A stretch of 47,422 nucleotides of DNA from Chromatiaceae bacterium (GCA_026984455.1 JALSSC010000049.1:1-47422), one strand, 5' to 3'; positions 36,264-44,650 are shown, counted from the first letter of the stretch. A program made the numbers and translations. Notes: generated by a model not told the origin, from the letters alone.

Positions 36264-36575
36264 ATGGACCCAGTCACACATATTGCTATAGCCGCGAAAG
36301 CCGCGAAAGCCGCAGCGGCCGCGGCTAAAGGGGCGGCGGCAAAGTCGGCCGCCCTGGCCAAAGGGAGTGCTGCAAAATCGGCCGCGATGGCCAAGGAGGC
36401 GGCCGCGAAATCGGCCGTTGCGGCCAAGGGAGCGGCGGGCAGAGCCGGGGCTGGGGGTACAAAAGCCGGGGCCGCCACAAAGGGGGCGGTGGGCAAGTCG
36501 GGCGCGACCGCCAAAACGGCAGTCGCCAAAGGGGGGAGGCTTTCTGCGGAAGGCGCAGCCGCTAAGGCGGGCTGA
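36264..36575 (+). CDS. Ala/Lys-rich repetitive protein (histone H1-like composition)
   Basis: The 103-aa product starts MDPVTHIAIAAKAAKAAAAA and continues as degenerate repeats of AAKSAA/AKGAA with Gly-rich breaks. It is strongly basic, with no acidic patches. A gagga ribosome-binding site lies 8 nt upstream. The composition resembles the C-terminal tails of bacterial H1-like or PhaF-type DNA-binding proteins, but a repeat-driven membrane-active helix is also possible. The GC-rich codon repetition makes spurious ORFs possible, so confidence is moderate. It is convergent with a small membrane protein gene. Confidence 0.55.
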   Translation: MDPVTHIAIAAKAAKAAAAAAKGAAAKSAALAKGSAAKSAAMAKEAAAKSAVAAKGAAGRAGAGGTKAGAATKGAVGKSGATAKTAVAKGGRLSAEGAAAKAG

Positions 36576-36651
36576 ATCCATAAAAGGGCGTGGTGCGGCA
36601 TCTCCCAACTGGGGCTGACACGTCCTTGTGCTGCCGCATTGGCCCTGTCAT

Positions 36652-36885
36652 TCAGGAAGCCGTCGTCTCTTCGGTCTCCTGAGTTACGCTCTCGTCTTCG
36701 GTGTCGAGACCGGGCTCGTGATGCAAGAGCCGGTAACCGAGTACCCCCACGATGATCCCTGCGACCCCGGCCAGACCGACGGGGTTGGCCAGCACAAAGG
36801 CCTTGATCGCCGCGCCGGCGGTGGCAAAGGTTCCGCTGCCAGCGGACCCCCGTACGATTTGTACGGCGTTTGGTTCGGTAACCAT
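36652..36885 (-). CDS. 77-aa single-pass membrane protein, unknown
   Basis: A Gly/Ala-rich N-terminal segment (VRGSAGSGTFATAGAAIKAF) leads into one transmembrane helix (about 32-53, NPVGLAGVAGIIVGVLGYRL). An acidic Glu/Thr tail follows. A strong aagaggag ribosome-binding site precedes the ATG. No family recognised. The size and layout recall small bacteriocin- or holin-like peptides, but this is not evidence of function. Confidence 0.55.
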   Translation of the reverse strand: MVTEPNAVQIVRGSAGSGTFATAGAAIKAFVLANPVGLAGVAGIIVGVLGYRLLHHEPGLDTEDESVTQETEETTAS

Positions 36886-37007
36886 GGAAGATCTCCTCTT
36901 GGGTTGGTTGTGCGGTCCTAGGTTTCTGCCCGGCCGCCCGCCTGTGCCATGGCGAACATCGAGTCATTCTCTTCCCAGCGCCTTACGGAAGCGGCCTGGG
37001 GACAGTA

Positions 37008-37171
37008 TATACCCGTCGCAGGTGAATATGTCGTGTTTCGAGGGTGTTCTCCGTGCCCCTGGGCAGGGCGCGGAAGCGAGTCATAGCGGGGACGATGGCG
37101 ACCGTTCGCAACACAGCCCAGGGGTGCGAGGGGCGGCCGCAGTGGCGAAGCATTTGCGTGCGACGGGTATA
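37008..37171. repeat. MITE-like hairpin element, short form (copy E)
   Basis: 164 bp from TATACCCGTCGCAGGTGAAT to TGCGTGCGACGGGTATA, same orientation as copies B and C. It lies between the 77-aa gene and the Ntn-hydrolase-like gene. Confidence 0.88.
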
Positions 37172-37252
37172 GTATGTTTTCAGCGCTGCCCGATACCCTG
37201 TTGTGGACAAATCATACCCCGGGGTATGGCCTGGCGGGCCAGGGCCTCGGTT

Positions 37253-38629
37253 CTATTTGTCACCATCGGGAGAAGGGGTGGGTGAATAGAGGCGAAGGCG
37301 CACCCAGAGCGTAACGACGATGAGGGCGGCGACCAACAGCCAGAGGAGTATCCATAGACCGTGGATGCCGCCGTGTTCTTGCGCAGGCTTTATGATCAGA
37401 TCCGCGTATCGGTGCATTAGCGGCTCAACGGGATAATACTCCAATCCGGAGGGGGTGCCGAGGTAGAGTTCCGCGCTACCGGGGTCGAAGGCCAGTACCT
37501 GATAGGTGGTGGGCGCAAAGATCGCATCGCGTGAACCGACCCGGTCGAGCATGATGCGTACGATATCCCTGAGCGTGAAAGGCGTCCTCTGGACATCGAG
37601 ATCGGCCAGGGTACGAAAGCGTTGCCAACGGTACTGATCCCGCAGACTGATGCACCCGCTTGGCATCGAATTCAAGGCAAAACACCCGACCACGGCGATC
37701 TTTTGCGGTTGCCTCCACGACATCGCGGGTTGTGGAATGCTGGAGGGATCCCTCAGCCGTCCCCTCTTGCCTACGGCGTGCTCCAGAACCGCCACGCGCT
37801 CACGATCGGCCATCAGAATGCTGTAGTTGCTGTCATCGACGGCCCAGCTCAGCGCTTGGAAGGCGGTATCAAGGTCCTCGTGGGTCTCCAGCACCCTCCG
37901 AATACTGAAGGCGACCGGTTCGCTCGATCCTTCGGTAACGGCCCGGTTGCCCCTGTCCGATATGGGTAGATAGGCCAGGAACAGGCCGCTTTGATTGAAT
38001 CCTGTGGTGACGCCGAGTTTTCCGGCAAAGCCTATGTTGACCAACGACCGGTCTTCACCACGGTATACCGTGATGGCCGCCAGGGCGCGTTCCATGGGCC
38101 CCGGCCATGGTCGGCCGTCGAGGTTTCGTCCCACCAGGGCGGTGCCCGTATCGCTACGGCTTGCATAGACGCCGAAGCCGGAGCCTCCGTCACAGGCCCC
38201 CAGGTCGGGGAGCCGTTGTACGAGAAACAATTCATCCCGGGACAGGAAACCATCGCCCAGACGATTACGGCTTACCAGATGCAACCTGCTCATCAGGCCT
38301 TCCAACTCTTTGCGGTGCTTGTCTGTGAGGCCATCCGGAGGCCCGAGGTCGGGAGGGACAGTGGGGTTGTCTGGGGAGGATCCGCCGGGGAAGGACATCC
38401 CCTGGAGCCGATGCTTTAACAGGGCATCGAGCTTGGACTCCAGTTGAGGAAAGCGTTTTTTCCACTGGCGCCCGAGTTCGGCCCCGATCTCGTAGGGCGT
38501 ACGCCCCTGTGTGTCGATCTGGAACACGGGCAGGCGCGGCTGATCGATTTGAGCGGGTGATGCGGCACAGGCCGCGATCACCCAGGCGCAGGTCCAGCTG
38601 TGCCGTATATATCGGATAAAGGCGCGCAC
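37253..38629 (-). CDS. Ntn-hydrolase-like (C45/AAT-type) lipoprotein with C-terminal membrane anchor
   Basis: The 458-aa product begins at GTG. The N-terminus has a lipobox (VIAAC, lipidation at C21). The core resembles the acyl-transferase/C45 branch of N-terminal-nucleophile hydrolases: LGACDGGSGFG (candidate nucleophile C146), TALVGRNLDG (167-172), GFNQSGLFLA and SILMADRERVAVLEHA. Family members self-cleave before the Cys and act on amide bonds. A transmembrane helix (about 424-444) near the end would anchor it, and no ribosome-binding site is obvious. It is 48 bp after the DUF697-like gene, so is possibly co-transcribed. The substrate is unknown. Confidence 0.7.
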   Translation of the reverse strand: MRAFIRYIRHSWTCAWVIAACAASPAQIDQPRLPVFQIDTQGRTPYEIGAELGRQWKKRFPQLESKLDALLKHRLQGMSFPGGSSPDNPTVPPDLGPPDGLTDKHRKELEGLMSRLHLVSRNRLGDGFLSRDELFLVQRLPDLGACDGGSGFGVYASRSDTGTALVGRNLDGRPWPGPMERALAAITVYRGEDRSLVNIGFAGKLGVTTGFNQSGLFLAYLPISDRGNRAVTEGSSEPVAFSIRRVLETHEDLDTAFQALSWAVDDSNYSILMADRERVAVLEHAVGKRGRLRDPSSIPQPAMSWRQPQKIAVVGCFALNSMPSGCISLRDQYRWQRFRTLADLDVQRTPFTLRDIVRIMLDRVGSRDAIFAPTTYQVLAFDPGSAELYLGTPSGLEYYPVEPLMHRYADLIIKPAQEHGGIHGLWILLWLLVAALIVVTLWVRLRLYSPTPSPDGDK

Positions 38630-38677
38630 AACGAGGAACGGCAGTCTTGGGAAGGGGTGCGAAGGTATCGCCCGGGA

Positions 38678-39217
38678 CTATGTCTGCACACCCGGGCGCA
38701 AGTGTTCAGCAGTATCCTGACCCCGGCGGAATTCCAGTCGGAACCGGTCCCTGAAGGTCTTTGCACGGAAGTTGAGCATCGTGCCTCCGCGCTCAAAATG
38801 GTCCATGAAGATCGTTCCGGTCGCGTATGTGAATGCCGCTCCGAAATTGGACAGGGCCAGGGTCCCCGCGACTTGGCCAAAGCCCGGGATCAGCTTGAGC
38901 AGGCTACTGCCGACGCCGGCCACGAGAACAGGCAGGCTGCCGGCCACTGCCGAGACCAATATGGCCTTGTAGGCCTGCCGGATCGGTACGCCGTAATGAT
39001 CGGCGAGCCGGCAGATGAGGTTCCATTGGATATCGATCAGGACCACGCCATCGACCATCGGCAGGGGGATCAGCCCCACTGACATGGCCCCGATCATATG
39101 CCCCTTGATGATGCTCTGGGCCTGCATCCGGGTTTGAGTCGCTTGCGCCAAGGCCAACCGGACCGTAGGCGAGAAGGGTTGTCTTGGGGTGATGCCACCG
39201 GGGGTTTCGTCGTTCAT
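38678..39217 (-). CDS. DUF697/YcjF-like membrane protein (paralogue B)
   Basis: A 179-aa protein with hydrophobic segments MIGAMSVGLIPLPMVDGVVL and AILVSAVAGSLPVLVAGVGS, then a third near 110-135. The pattern (helix, conserved GLIPLP-DxV, QxxxxxxLA-xYG) matches DUF697, which often accompanies GTPases or unknown membrane systems. It is related in layout to the protein at 45658-46260 (GLIPIPLFDFVAL, IYG ... F). It has no GTPase domain. Function unknown. Confidence 0.7.
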   Translation of the reverse strand: MNDETPGGITPRQPFSPTVRLALAQATQTRMQAQSIIKGHMIGAMSVGLIPLPMVDGVVLIDIQWNLICRLADHYGVPIRQAYKAILVSAVAGSLPVLVAGVGSSLLKLIPGFGQVAGTLALSNFGAAFTYATGTIFMDHFERGGTMLNFRAKTFRDRFRLEFRRGQDTAEHLRPGVQT

Positions 39218-39307
39218 CCTGGAATCCGTGGTTGGATGGGTCGAAGCATGAAGTCGCGGGCCTGGTCCGGGCAGTTATCGTGCTGCTATGCACCACCGCA
39301 GAGTGAA

Positions 39308-39514
39308 TATACCCGTCGCAGGTGAATATGTCGTGTTTCGAGGGTGTTCCTCGTGCCCCTGGGCAACGCACGGAAACGGGTCACGGCAGGGAGACGATGA
39401 GCAATCGCCACACCACCCATGGGTGCGAGGGGCGGCCGCAGTAGCGAGGAGTGGCGCACGGACGTGGCGTCTATGGACGTAAGGGCGGAAACCTTCACGC
39501 GCGACAGATAGATA
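39308..39514. repeat. MITE-like hairpin element, long form (copy F)
   Basis: About 207 bp. The left end is perfect (TATACCCGTCGCAGGTGAAT) and the right end degraded (cgcgcgacagata). It has the same extra arm as copy B (gcacggacgtggcgtc). It ends 8 bp from the stop of the TerB/DnaJ gene, so may form its 3' end. Confidence 0.82.
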
Positions 39515-39521
39515 CAAGGGG

Positions 39522-40316
39522 TTACCAGCCACGGGATCGTTTGATGGCATCGAAAGACTTGCGAATGCGATCTGCCTGCCGTGCAGCCCGCGCCAACTCC
39601 GCTTCGCTCGGGTGAGTGTGCATCAACTTGTCCGGATGATGGCGACTCATCTGGGTGCGATAGGCGCGGCGAACCTCGGCCTCCGTCGCACTGGCCTGTA
39701 TCCCGAGTGTGGCATAGGCCGTCGCCAGATCCAGCGATGCCGAGCGCACCGTCGATGTCTGTCGGCGATACTCGACTGCCGAGCGTTCGAGCAAGGCGAA
39801 GTCTTCCGTATCCAAGGCGAAGCGGGCCGCGATATCGGCAAGGGTGCTGCGCAGGGTCGGGGACGGCGCGCGTTCGAAGCTGTAGAAGTAGATCAAGGTG
39901 ACGAAGAGGTTCTCCACGAGATCCTGGCGCCGGTGAACCTCACGGCGAAGTTGGTTGATAAAGGGCGTCAGTGGAAAATCTTCACGTTGACCTTCCTCGA
40001 ACAAGGCGCGGGCGCGGATCTGATCGGACCCCATGACGGCGCGGCGTCTGGCGAGGGCATCGAAACAGGCATCGGCCTCGCCCGGGGTCATGCGTCCCTT
40101 GAAAGCGAGGTGTCCCGCAAGCAGAAACTCGGCCCCGAACAGCACCTTGTCCCAGTGTGACCGCCATGCCTCTGAGCGTTGGCGCCGAAAGGCACGGGCA
40201 TAGCCTTCGACCTCCCGATCGATGGTGCGGCCCATGCCAGCGGCCAGGAGGCCAGTGGTTGGCCCCCCGATCATGTAGCCGAGGGCTCCGAACAGCAGTG
40301 TGCCGTTCCACATCAT
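39522..40316 (-). CDS. DjlA-like membrane TerB/DnaJ protein
   Basis: A 264-aa protein. An N-terminal Gly-rich helix (about 4-28, LFGALGYMIGGPTTGLLAAG) is followed by a TerB-like helical domain (about 50-185, GHLAFKGRMTPGEADACFDA) and a J domain (about 200-264) with HPD at about 227 (SRHHPDKL). This matches E. coli DjlA, a membrane co-chaperone that stimulates DnaK and can activate envelope-stress signalling. ATGATG at 40316 overlaps the TGA of the Amt-like gene, so it is the last gene of the operon. It probably serves the complex encoded upstream. Confidence 0.88.
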   Translation of the reverse strand: MMWNGTLLFGALGYMIGGPTTGLLAAGMGRTIDREVEGYARAFRRQRSEAWRSHWDKVLFGAEFLLAGHLAFKGRMTPGEADACFDALARRRAVMGSDQIRARALFEEGQREDFPLTPFINQLRREVHRRQDLVENLFVTLIYFYSFERAPSPTLRSTLADIAARFALDTEDFALLERSAVEYRRQTSTVRSASLDLATAYATLGIQASATEAEVRRAYRTQMSRHHPDKLMHTHPSEAELARAARQADRIRKSFDAIKRSRGW

Positions 40317-42334
40317 GCCGATATCCTCAGAAAGCGCGTGGAACGGATGGTCCAGGCCAGTGCCCGCCCCGCGAAAAGGCCAAGCAACAGGGCCACCCCC
40401 ATCGCTTCGATCTGCGGCATCAGAAGAGTGACCGCGTGGACGGACAGAAATCCGGTCGCGCCGAACAGCGCGGGTGCCAGGGTGCCGAAGGTTCCACCCA
40501 CCAGGAGTGCCGAGGCGGGCCCAATGTCCGCCATCGACCGGGGGGCGAAGAGGCGCATCAACAGGCTGGCGGACACGCTGGTCAGCGCACCGAGCACGGC
40601 AAGTTCGGACAGGGTCGCGCCGTGGGCGCCTACGGGCGCCGCGGCGATCCCGGCGAGCACCGCAAAGGGGGCCCGGCTCTGCCATTGAGAAGAAGGCGCA
40701 GTCGCTGCATCTGCCAGCAGGACACCCAGGGCGGCCCCGCCGGCGACCGCCCCCAGCGTGAGCGGCAGTACCGCCAGTGGCAGGCAATCCGCATTGGATA
40801 TGAGTATCACCCCGATCCACGCAAACCAAAGCAGCATCGCGCCTGCTGTTGTCATGCCGGCAGGGACGGCCGGTGAGGTCTCGTCATCGGGTGGGGCACG
40901 GCGGATGAGCCCCAGGCCACTCGCCAGCGAGAGGGCCAGGATACCCCCGAGCAGGGCTACATGGGTGGTTGCGGTGGAGCACGCAGACAGGGTCAGCCAC
41001 CCCGGTTGCGGTGAGAGGTCGCTGGGCGTTGCGATCCAGTGTCCGAACAACGGATAGACGAGGGTTCCCGCCACTATGGCCACCAGAAAGTAGCCCCGAT
41101 TCGTGAGACGGCCCCGTGATACGCTGGAACAGGCCACGACGGCGAAGATACTCGCCAGGACAAGATGACTGATCAAGCGATCCGGCAAGGCCGCTGGAAA
41201 CTTTGCCGGAGCGGACAGCAACAGCGTGCCCAGGAAATGGAGGGGATTGCCCATGACGCCGCCCAGCCCCGGTCCGTACAGGATACCGATACCAAAGAGG
41301 AAAAAGCCGGCGCCGCCAGTGAACCAGCCCACCAGGATTCCGGCTACCGACCTGTCTTCGCTCAGGGTGGGGCTTGCCGCTGCCTGGAGGCCTCCCTGAT
41401 TGATGACCACGGCCAGCGGCGCCAGAAGGCATAGGACAAGGGGTAGCAGTCGGCCGGGCAGAGCCCGATCGCCTTCCCCGGTGGTCACACGGGCGCGCAT
41501 TTCAGCGTGTGTGGATTTCATCTGCGCGTAAGCATGGCGCAAGCGCGCCACCTCCTTCTTCATGGCGTCGATGTCGATCAGGGTCTCGTAGAGTTTGACG
41601 GAGTTGTCTTCGAGCCGTGACTTCTGCGCTTTCAGCGCGTGCGCGTTCCGTTGAAGTTCGGTGCCGAGGGCGTCGAGGCGCAACGTCAGGGTTTCCCACT
41701 TTTCGAGTTCGCGATCCAGGCGATGGCGGAGATCGGCAAAGGCCTGGCGGTCGCCCTCCATCTCTTCATGGGCCTTCTTCAGCTGCCGTTCGAAGGTCGC
41801 CAAGGCGGTCTTGATCGCCTCCAGCCGCTCCTGGGCCTCCGTGAGCCCGGCCGCCACAGCCTTGTGTATACCCGTCGCACGCGAATATTTCCTTACTGCG
41901 GCCGCCCCTCGCACCCCTGGGCTGTGTGGCGATTGCTCGCCATAGTCCCTGCGATGGCTCGCTTCCGCGCCTTGCCCAGGGGCACGAGGAACACCCTCGA
42001 AAAACGACATATTCACGTGCGACGGGTATATCACGTCCTGTTGCGCTTCCTGGGTCACAACACCATCGCCCGACCTGGCTTCCCTTACGCCCTTGCGCCA
42101 GCGACTGCGCATAGCAGGGGGTGGCGGAGTGGCCCGACCGTCAGACGCCGGCCTGTCGTGGTTCGAGACCTTGGGGAAGGGCGGGGTGAATGCCGTGGGT
42201 GCCGGGCTGTCCGCAGGCGTGGAGGGTGGCAGCCCGGTGCCCGAGGCCGGGGTGCAGGTGACCACGCCCAAGAGGACAGTGAAGACGATGCCCGCGAAGC
42301 GTCGTTGCGGGTGCAGAAGGGTGCGCAAGGGCAC
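40313..42334 (-). CDS. degenerate Amt/Rh-like membrane protein with N-terminal periplasmic coiled coil
   Basis: The 673-aa product is taken from GTG 42334, 5 nt after the previous stop (an ATG at 42406 is possible). A signal peptide is followed by a Pro-rich stretch, a segment encoded by hairpin element copy G (about 102-156), a long coiled coil (about 165-285) and an Amt-type domain (290-673). Amt marks are FFLFGIGILYG, RGYFLVAIVAGTLVYPLFGH and MLLWFAWIGV. The first pore His is kept (TATTHVALLGG, about 455), but the Asp expected 8 residues before it is Ser. The second His (AVHGVGG) is Leu (SALLVGG, about 610). Ammonium transport is doubtful; a sensor or scaffold role is inferred. Confidence 0.72.
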   Translation of the reverse strand: MPLRTLLHPQRRFAGIVFTVLLGVVTCTPASGTGLPPSTPADSPAPTAFTPPFPKVSNHDRPASDGRATPPPPAMRSRWRKGVREARSGDGVVTQEAQQDVIYPSHVNMSFFEGVPRAPGQGAEASHRRDYGEQSPHSPGVRGAAAVRKYSRATGIHKAVAAGLTEAQERLEAIKTALATFERQLKKAHEEMEGDRQAFADLRHRLDRELEKWETLTLRLDALGTELQRNAHALKAQKSRLEDNSVKLYETLIDIDAMKKEVARLRHAYAQMKSTHAEMRARVTTGEGDRALPGRLLPLVLCLLAPLAVVINQGGLQAAASPTLSEDRSVAGILVGWFTGGAGFFLFGIGILYGPGLGGVMGNPLHFLGTLLLSAPAKFPAALPDRLISHLVLASIFAVVACSSVSRGRLTNRGYFLVAIVAGTLVYPLFGHWIATPSDLSPQPGWLTLSACSTATTHVALLGGILALSLASGLGLIRRAPPDDETSPAVPAGMTTAGAMLLWFAWIGVILISNADCLPLAVLPLTLGAVAGGAALGVLLADAATAPSSQWQSRAPFAVLAGIAAAPVGAHGATLSELAVLGALTSVSASLLMRLFAPRSMADIGPASALLVGGTFGTLAPALFGATGFLSVHAVTLLMPQIEAMGVALLLGLFAGRALAWTIRSTRFLRISA
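41867..42030. repeat. MITE-like hairpin element, in frame inside the Amt-like gene (copy G)
   Basis: 164 bp with intact ends (TATACCCGTCGCACGCGAAT / CACGTGCGACGGGTATA). It has no stop in the gene's frame and encodes IYPSHVNMSFFEGVPRAPGQ and onward to YSRATGI. If the target duplication is TA, net gain is 162 bp or exactly 54 codons, so the gene stays open. Confidence 0.9.
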
Positions 42335-42338
42335 GGCC

Positions 42339-42545
42339 TCACGCCTTGGCGGAAGGCGCGCCGGGGGCGCGCCTGCGCTGCGCTGGTGGATCTGCAGCGA
42401 GGACAAACAGGAGGCCGAGAACCGGCGTGAAAAGCACGGACGCCCACAGATAGCCCCAGTAACCCCATTTCCGCCTGCGCCCGATCATGGCAACGACCAC
42501 GCAGAGCAGGATATAGGCTGCGCCAAAGGCTATGTAATAAAGCAT
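42339..42545 (-). CDS. 68-aa two-helix membrane protein of the SPFH-Amt operon
   Basis: MLYYIAFGAAYILLCVVVAM (helix 1), a basic RRRKWGYWGYLW loop, helix 2 (ASVLFTPVLGLLFVLA) and a Pro/Arg-rich tail. The ATG at 42545 shares a base with the stop of the lipoprotein gene (TGATG), so translation is coupled. Its stop is 5 nt before the GTG of the Amt-like gene. No family recognised; a small membrane subunit is a fair inference. Confidence 0.65.
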   Translation of the reverse strand: MLYYIAFGAAYILLCVVVAMIGRRRKWGYWGYLWASVLFTPVLGLLFVLAADPPAQRRRAPGAPSAKA

Positions 42546-44650
42546 CAGTTGGTCTCCCCGCCCAATGATAGAGCCGGCTGTGTAGATGATGAGTCGAGAA
42601 CGCCCGAGATCGGGCTCAGCTCGCGAGGGTCGGTGAAGAGTCCGAGCGACCGCGCGGCCTCCAGATCCACCGCAATCCACGGCAGGTGCGATAGCTTTTG
42701 ATTCAGCTCATGGACCCTGATGCCGTTGAGCAATCCATCGAAGCGCAGCGCCACGGCCGGATCCCCCAGCCCGAGCGACGGGCCGACCAGCGCCAAGGTC
42801 AGCCCATAATCGGGGCCGGGATGCTCTTGGAATGTAAAGGTCGAGACACCGAAATGCAACAGGGCCCGATCGAGCCGTTGCAGATAGCTTGCCGGCAAGC
42901 CCACGTCCGTGACTACGAACAGGCTGTCGACGGCTGGAGCGAGACGGCTGTAACAGCGCAGGGCTGCGCTCTCCAGGCTGCTGCGTACACGTCCCGAGGC
43001 CGTTCCGCCCCGGGTTGCGGCACTGGGTGCTTCCCGTCCTTCATCCGCGGATGATCGTGCCGGGAGTGCGCATTCCAACACCTCGAAACCCCGCTTTCGT
43101 CCCACCGATCGGGCGAGTTCGAGCAGCGCGGTATCGTGAGGCCGTGCCGGTGAGACGACGAGACCAAGCCGTTTGAAACCGAGCATCTCATGCGCGAGCG
43201 CGAGCCACGCCTGGTCGCGTTCATCGAGGCCCGGGTAGCCCCGCGTCAAGGCCGCCAGGGTCTCACCGTCGGCATGCACCGACGTACCATCCAGGGCCGC
43301 CTGCCGCCTGTCGGCTCGCAGGGTGCGTCGCTTGGAGCCGTCGGGCGCGGCGCTGGGCATTGGGTCGGATTCAGGGGGGGGGAGCGCGGTGCCGGTGTCG
43401 GGCCGGGGGGAGGCGGCATGTGGGGGGGGCTGTTGCGCGGGCCTCTTGATGGGCGCGAGCACGTCCCGAAAAGCGGCCAGGTGATAGGGGAGGGTGACCC
43501 CAGGCAGTGGCCACCGGCGCCCGAAACGCAACACCTCGAAGCGATAGCTCTTGCCATAGAGGTTGCCCGCCGGGTCGTAGGCATAGATCCCGGTGATTCC
43601 CGCCAGTGGCCCGGAGAAATGCGCCGTGGTCGCCAACGCGCGTGGCGTGGTGGAGTCGCTGCGTTTGACGAGCGCGGCGAGTATGTTGATGCTGTCGAAC
43701 CCCTGGGCTGCGGCTTGATCCGGTGCTTTTCCGTAGGTGTCCCGATAGGCCCGGATGAAACGTCGTTGTCTGTCGCCTTTCGCCTCTGGGCTGAACACGG
43801 TCGGTACGATGGTCCTGTCGCCCGCAACGCCTGCCAGCTTGATCAAGGGGCCCGCGCCGAGGGCGTGGGAGCCCAGCACCGGTTTGTCGATCCCCTGGCC
43901 ACGGAGTTGGCGCAGCATCCGCGCTCCAGCCCGGGTGTCGGTGGAAAGGAAGATGGCGTCGAATTCCACTCCCTTGAGTCGGCTGATGAGTTTGTGATAG
44001 TCGTCGTTCCGGGTGAAGAAGGATCCTTGAAACGCAATATCGACATCGAAGCGCCGCGCAGCGTCCTCGAACAGGAAGGCCACGGCCCGGCTGGACTCCG
44101 ACCGGTCATGGAGCACGGCAATGCGCTGATAACCGAAGAGCCCCGCGACGCTTGCGATCTGGGCCGTCATGACCTTGTCGCTGGGCAACATACGCAGCAC
44201 GAAATCGAAGCCATGCAGGGTGAGCCGTTCGGATGTGGCGAACGGCGGCATGAATAGGACGTGCGCCTTTTCATAGGTGATGGAGGCCGGCACCGCCACC
44301 GCGGACGTGCGATGTCCGAGGATTGCAGTGACCCTGGGGTCTGCGGCAATGCTTCGGATCGTCGAAAGCATCGCGCCGAAGTCGTCACGGCCCTGCCGCT
44401 CCAGCAACTGGAGGGGACGCCCCAACAACCGGCCCTCCGATGCGTTGATCTGCGCGGCCCCCAGGCGCACGCCATCGAGATAGCCCCCGTCCGGCCGGTC
44501 ATCCACCACGGCAACCACGACCGGACCGTCTCCGGCTTCGGCGTAGGCCGTTCGCCCCTCTGCCATGTCGTCGAAGTGCGGCCCGCAGCCGCTCAGCAGG
44601 GCACAGAATCCCGCAACCGGCGCCCAGTGGAATAGGGTTGGAGAGATCAC
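42545..44650 (-). CDS. lipoprotein with two periplasmic-binding-protein folds
   Basis: A 701-aa lipoprotein (ALLSGC, lipid on C22). Domain 1 (about 40-390) is a type I periplasmic binding fold of the LivJ/Peripla_BP_6 kind (GPVVVAVVDDRPDGGYLDGV, AAQINASEGRLLGRPLQLLE, GFDSINILAALV). A Pro-rich linker (about 400-450) follows. Domain 2 (about 475-690) looks like the ABC_sub_bind (TrpX-type) fold (LGLVVSPARPHDTALLELAR, VDSLFVVTDVGLP, GLTLALVGPSLGLGDPAVAL). No ABC permease or ATPase is present, so it is more likely a sensor or scaffold than a transporter. It overlaps the SPFH gene by 4 nt (ATGA). Confidence 0.75.
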   Translation of the reverse strand: MISPTLFHWAPVAGFCALLSGCGPHFDDMAEGRTAYAEAGDGPVVVAVVDDRPDGGYLDGVRLGAAQINASEGRLLGRPLQLLERQGRDDFGAMLSTIRSIAADPRVTAILGHRTSAVAVPASITYEKAHVLFMPPFATSERLTLHGFDFVLRMLPSDKVMTAQIASVAGLFGYQRIAVLHDRSESSRAVAFLFEDAARRFDVDIAFQGSFFTRNDDYHKLISRLKGVEFDAIFLSTDTRAGARMLRQLRGQGIDKPVLGSHALGAGPLIKLAGVAGDRTIVPTVFSPEAKGDRQRRFIRAYRDTYGKAPDQAAAQGFDSINILAALVKRSDSTTPRALATTAHFSGPLAGITGIYAYDPAGNLYGKSYRFEVLRFGRRWPLPGVTLPYHLAAFRDVLAPIKRPAQQPPPHAASPRPDTGTALPPPESDPMPSAAPDGSKRRTLRADRRQAALDGTSVHADGETLAALTRGYPGLDERDQAWLALAHEMLGFKRLGLVVSPARPHDTALLELARSVGRKRGFEVLECALPARSSADEGREAPSAATRGGTASGRVRSSLESAALRCYSRLAPAVDSLFVVTDVGLPASYLQRLDRALLHFGVSTFTFQEHPGPDYGLTLALVGPSLGLGDPAVALRFDGLLNGIRVHELNQKLSHLPWIAVDLEAARSLGLFTDPRELSPISGVLDSSSTQPALSLGGETN

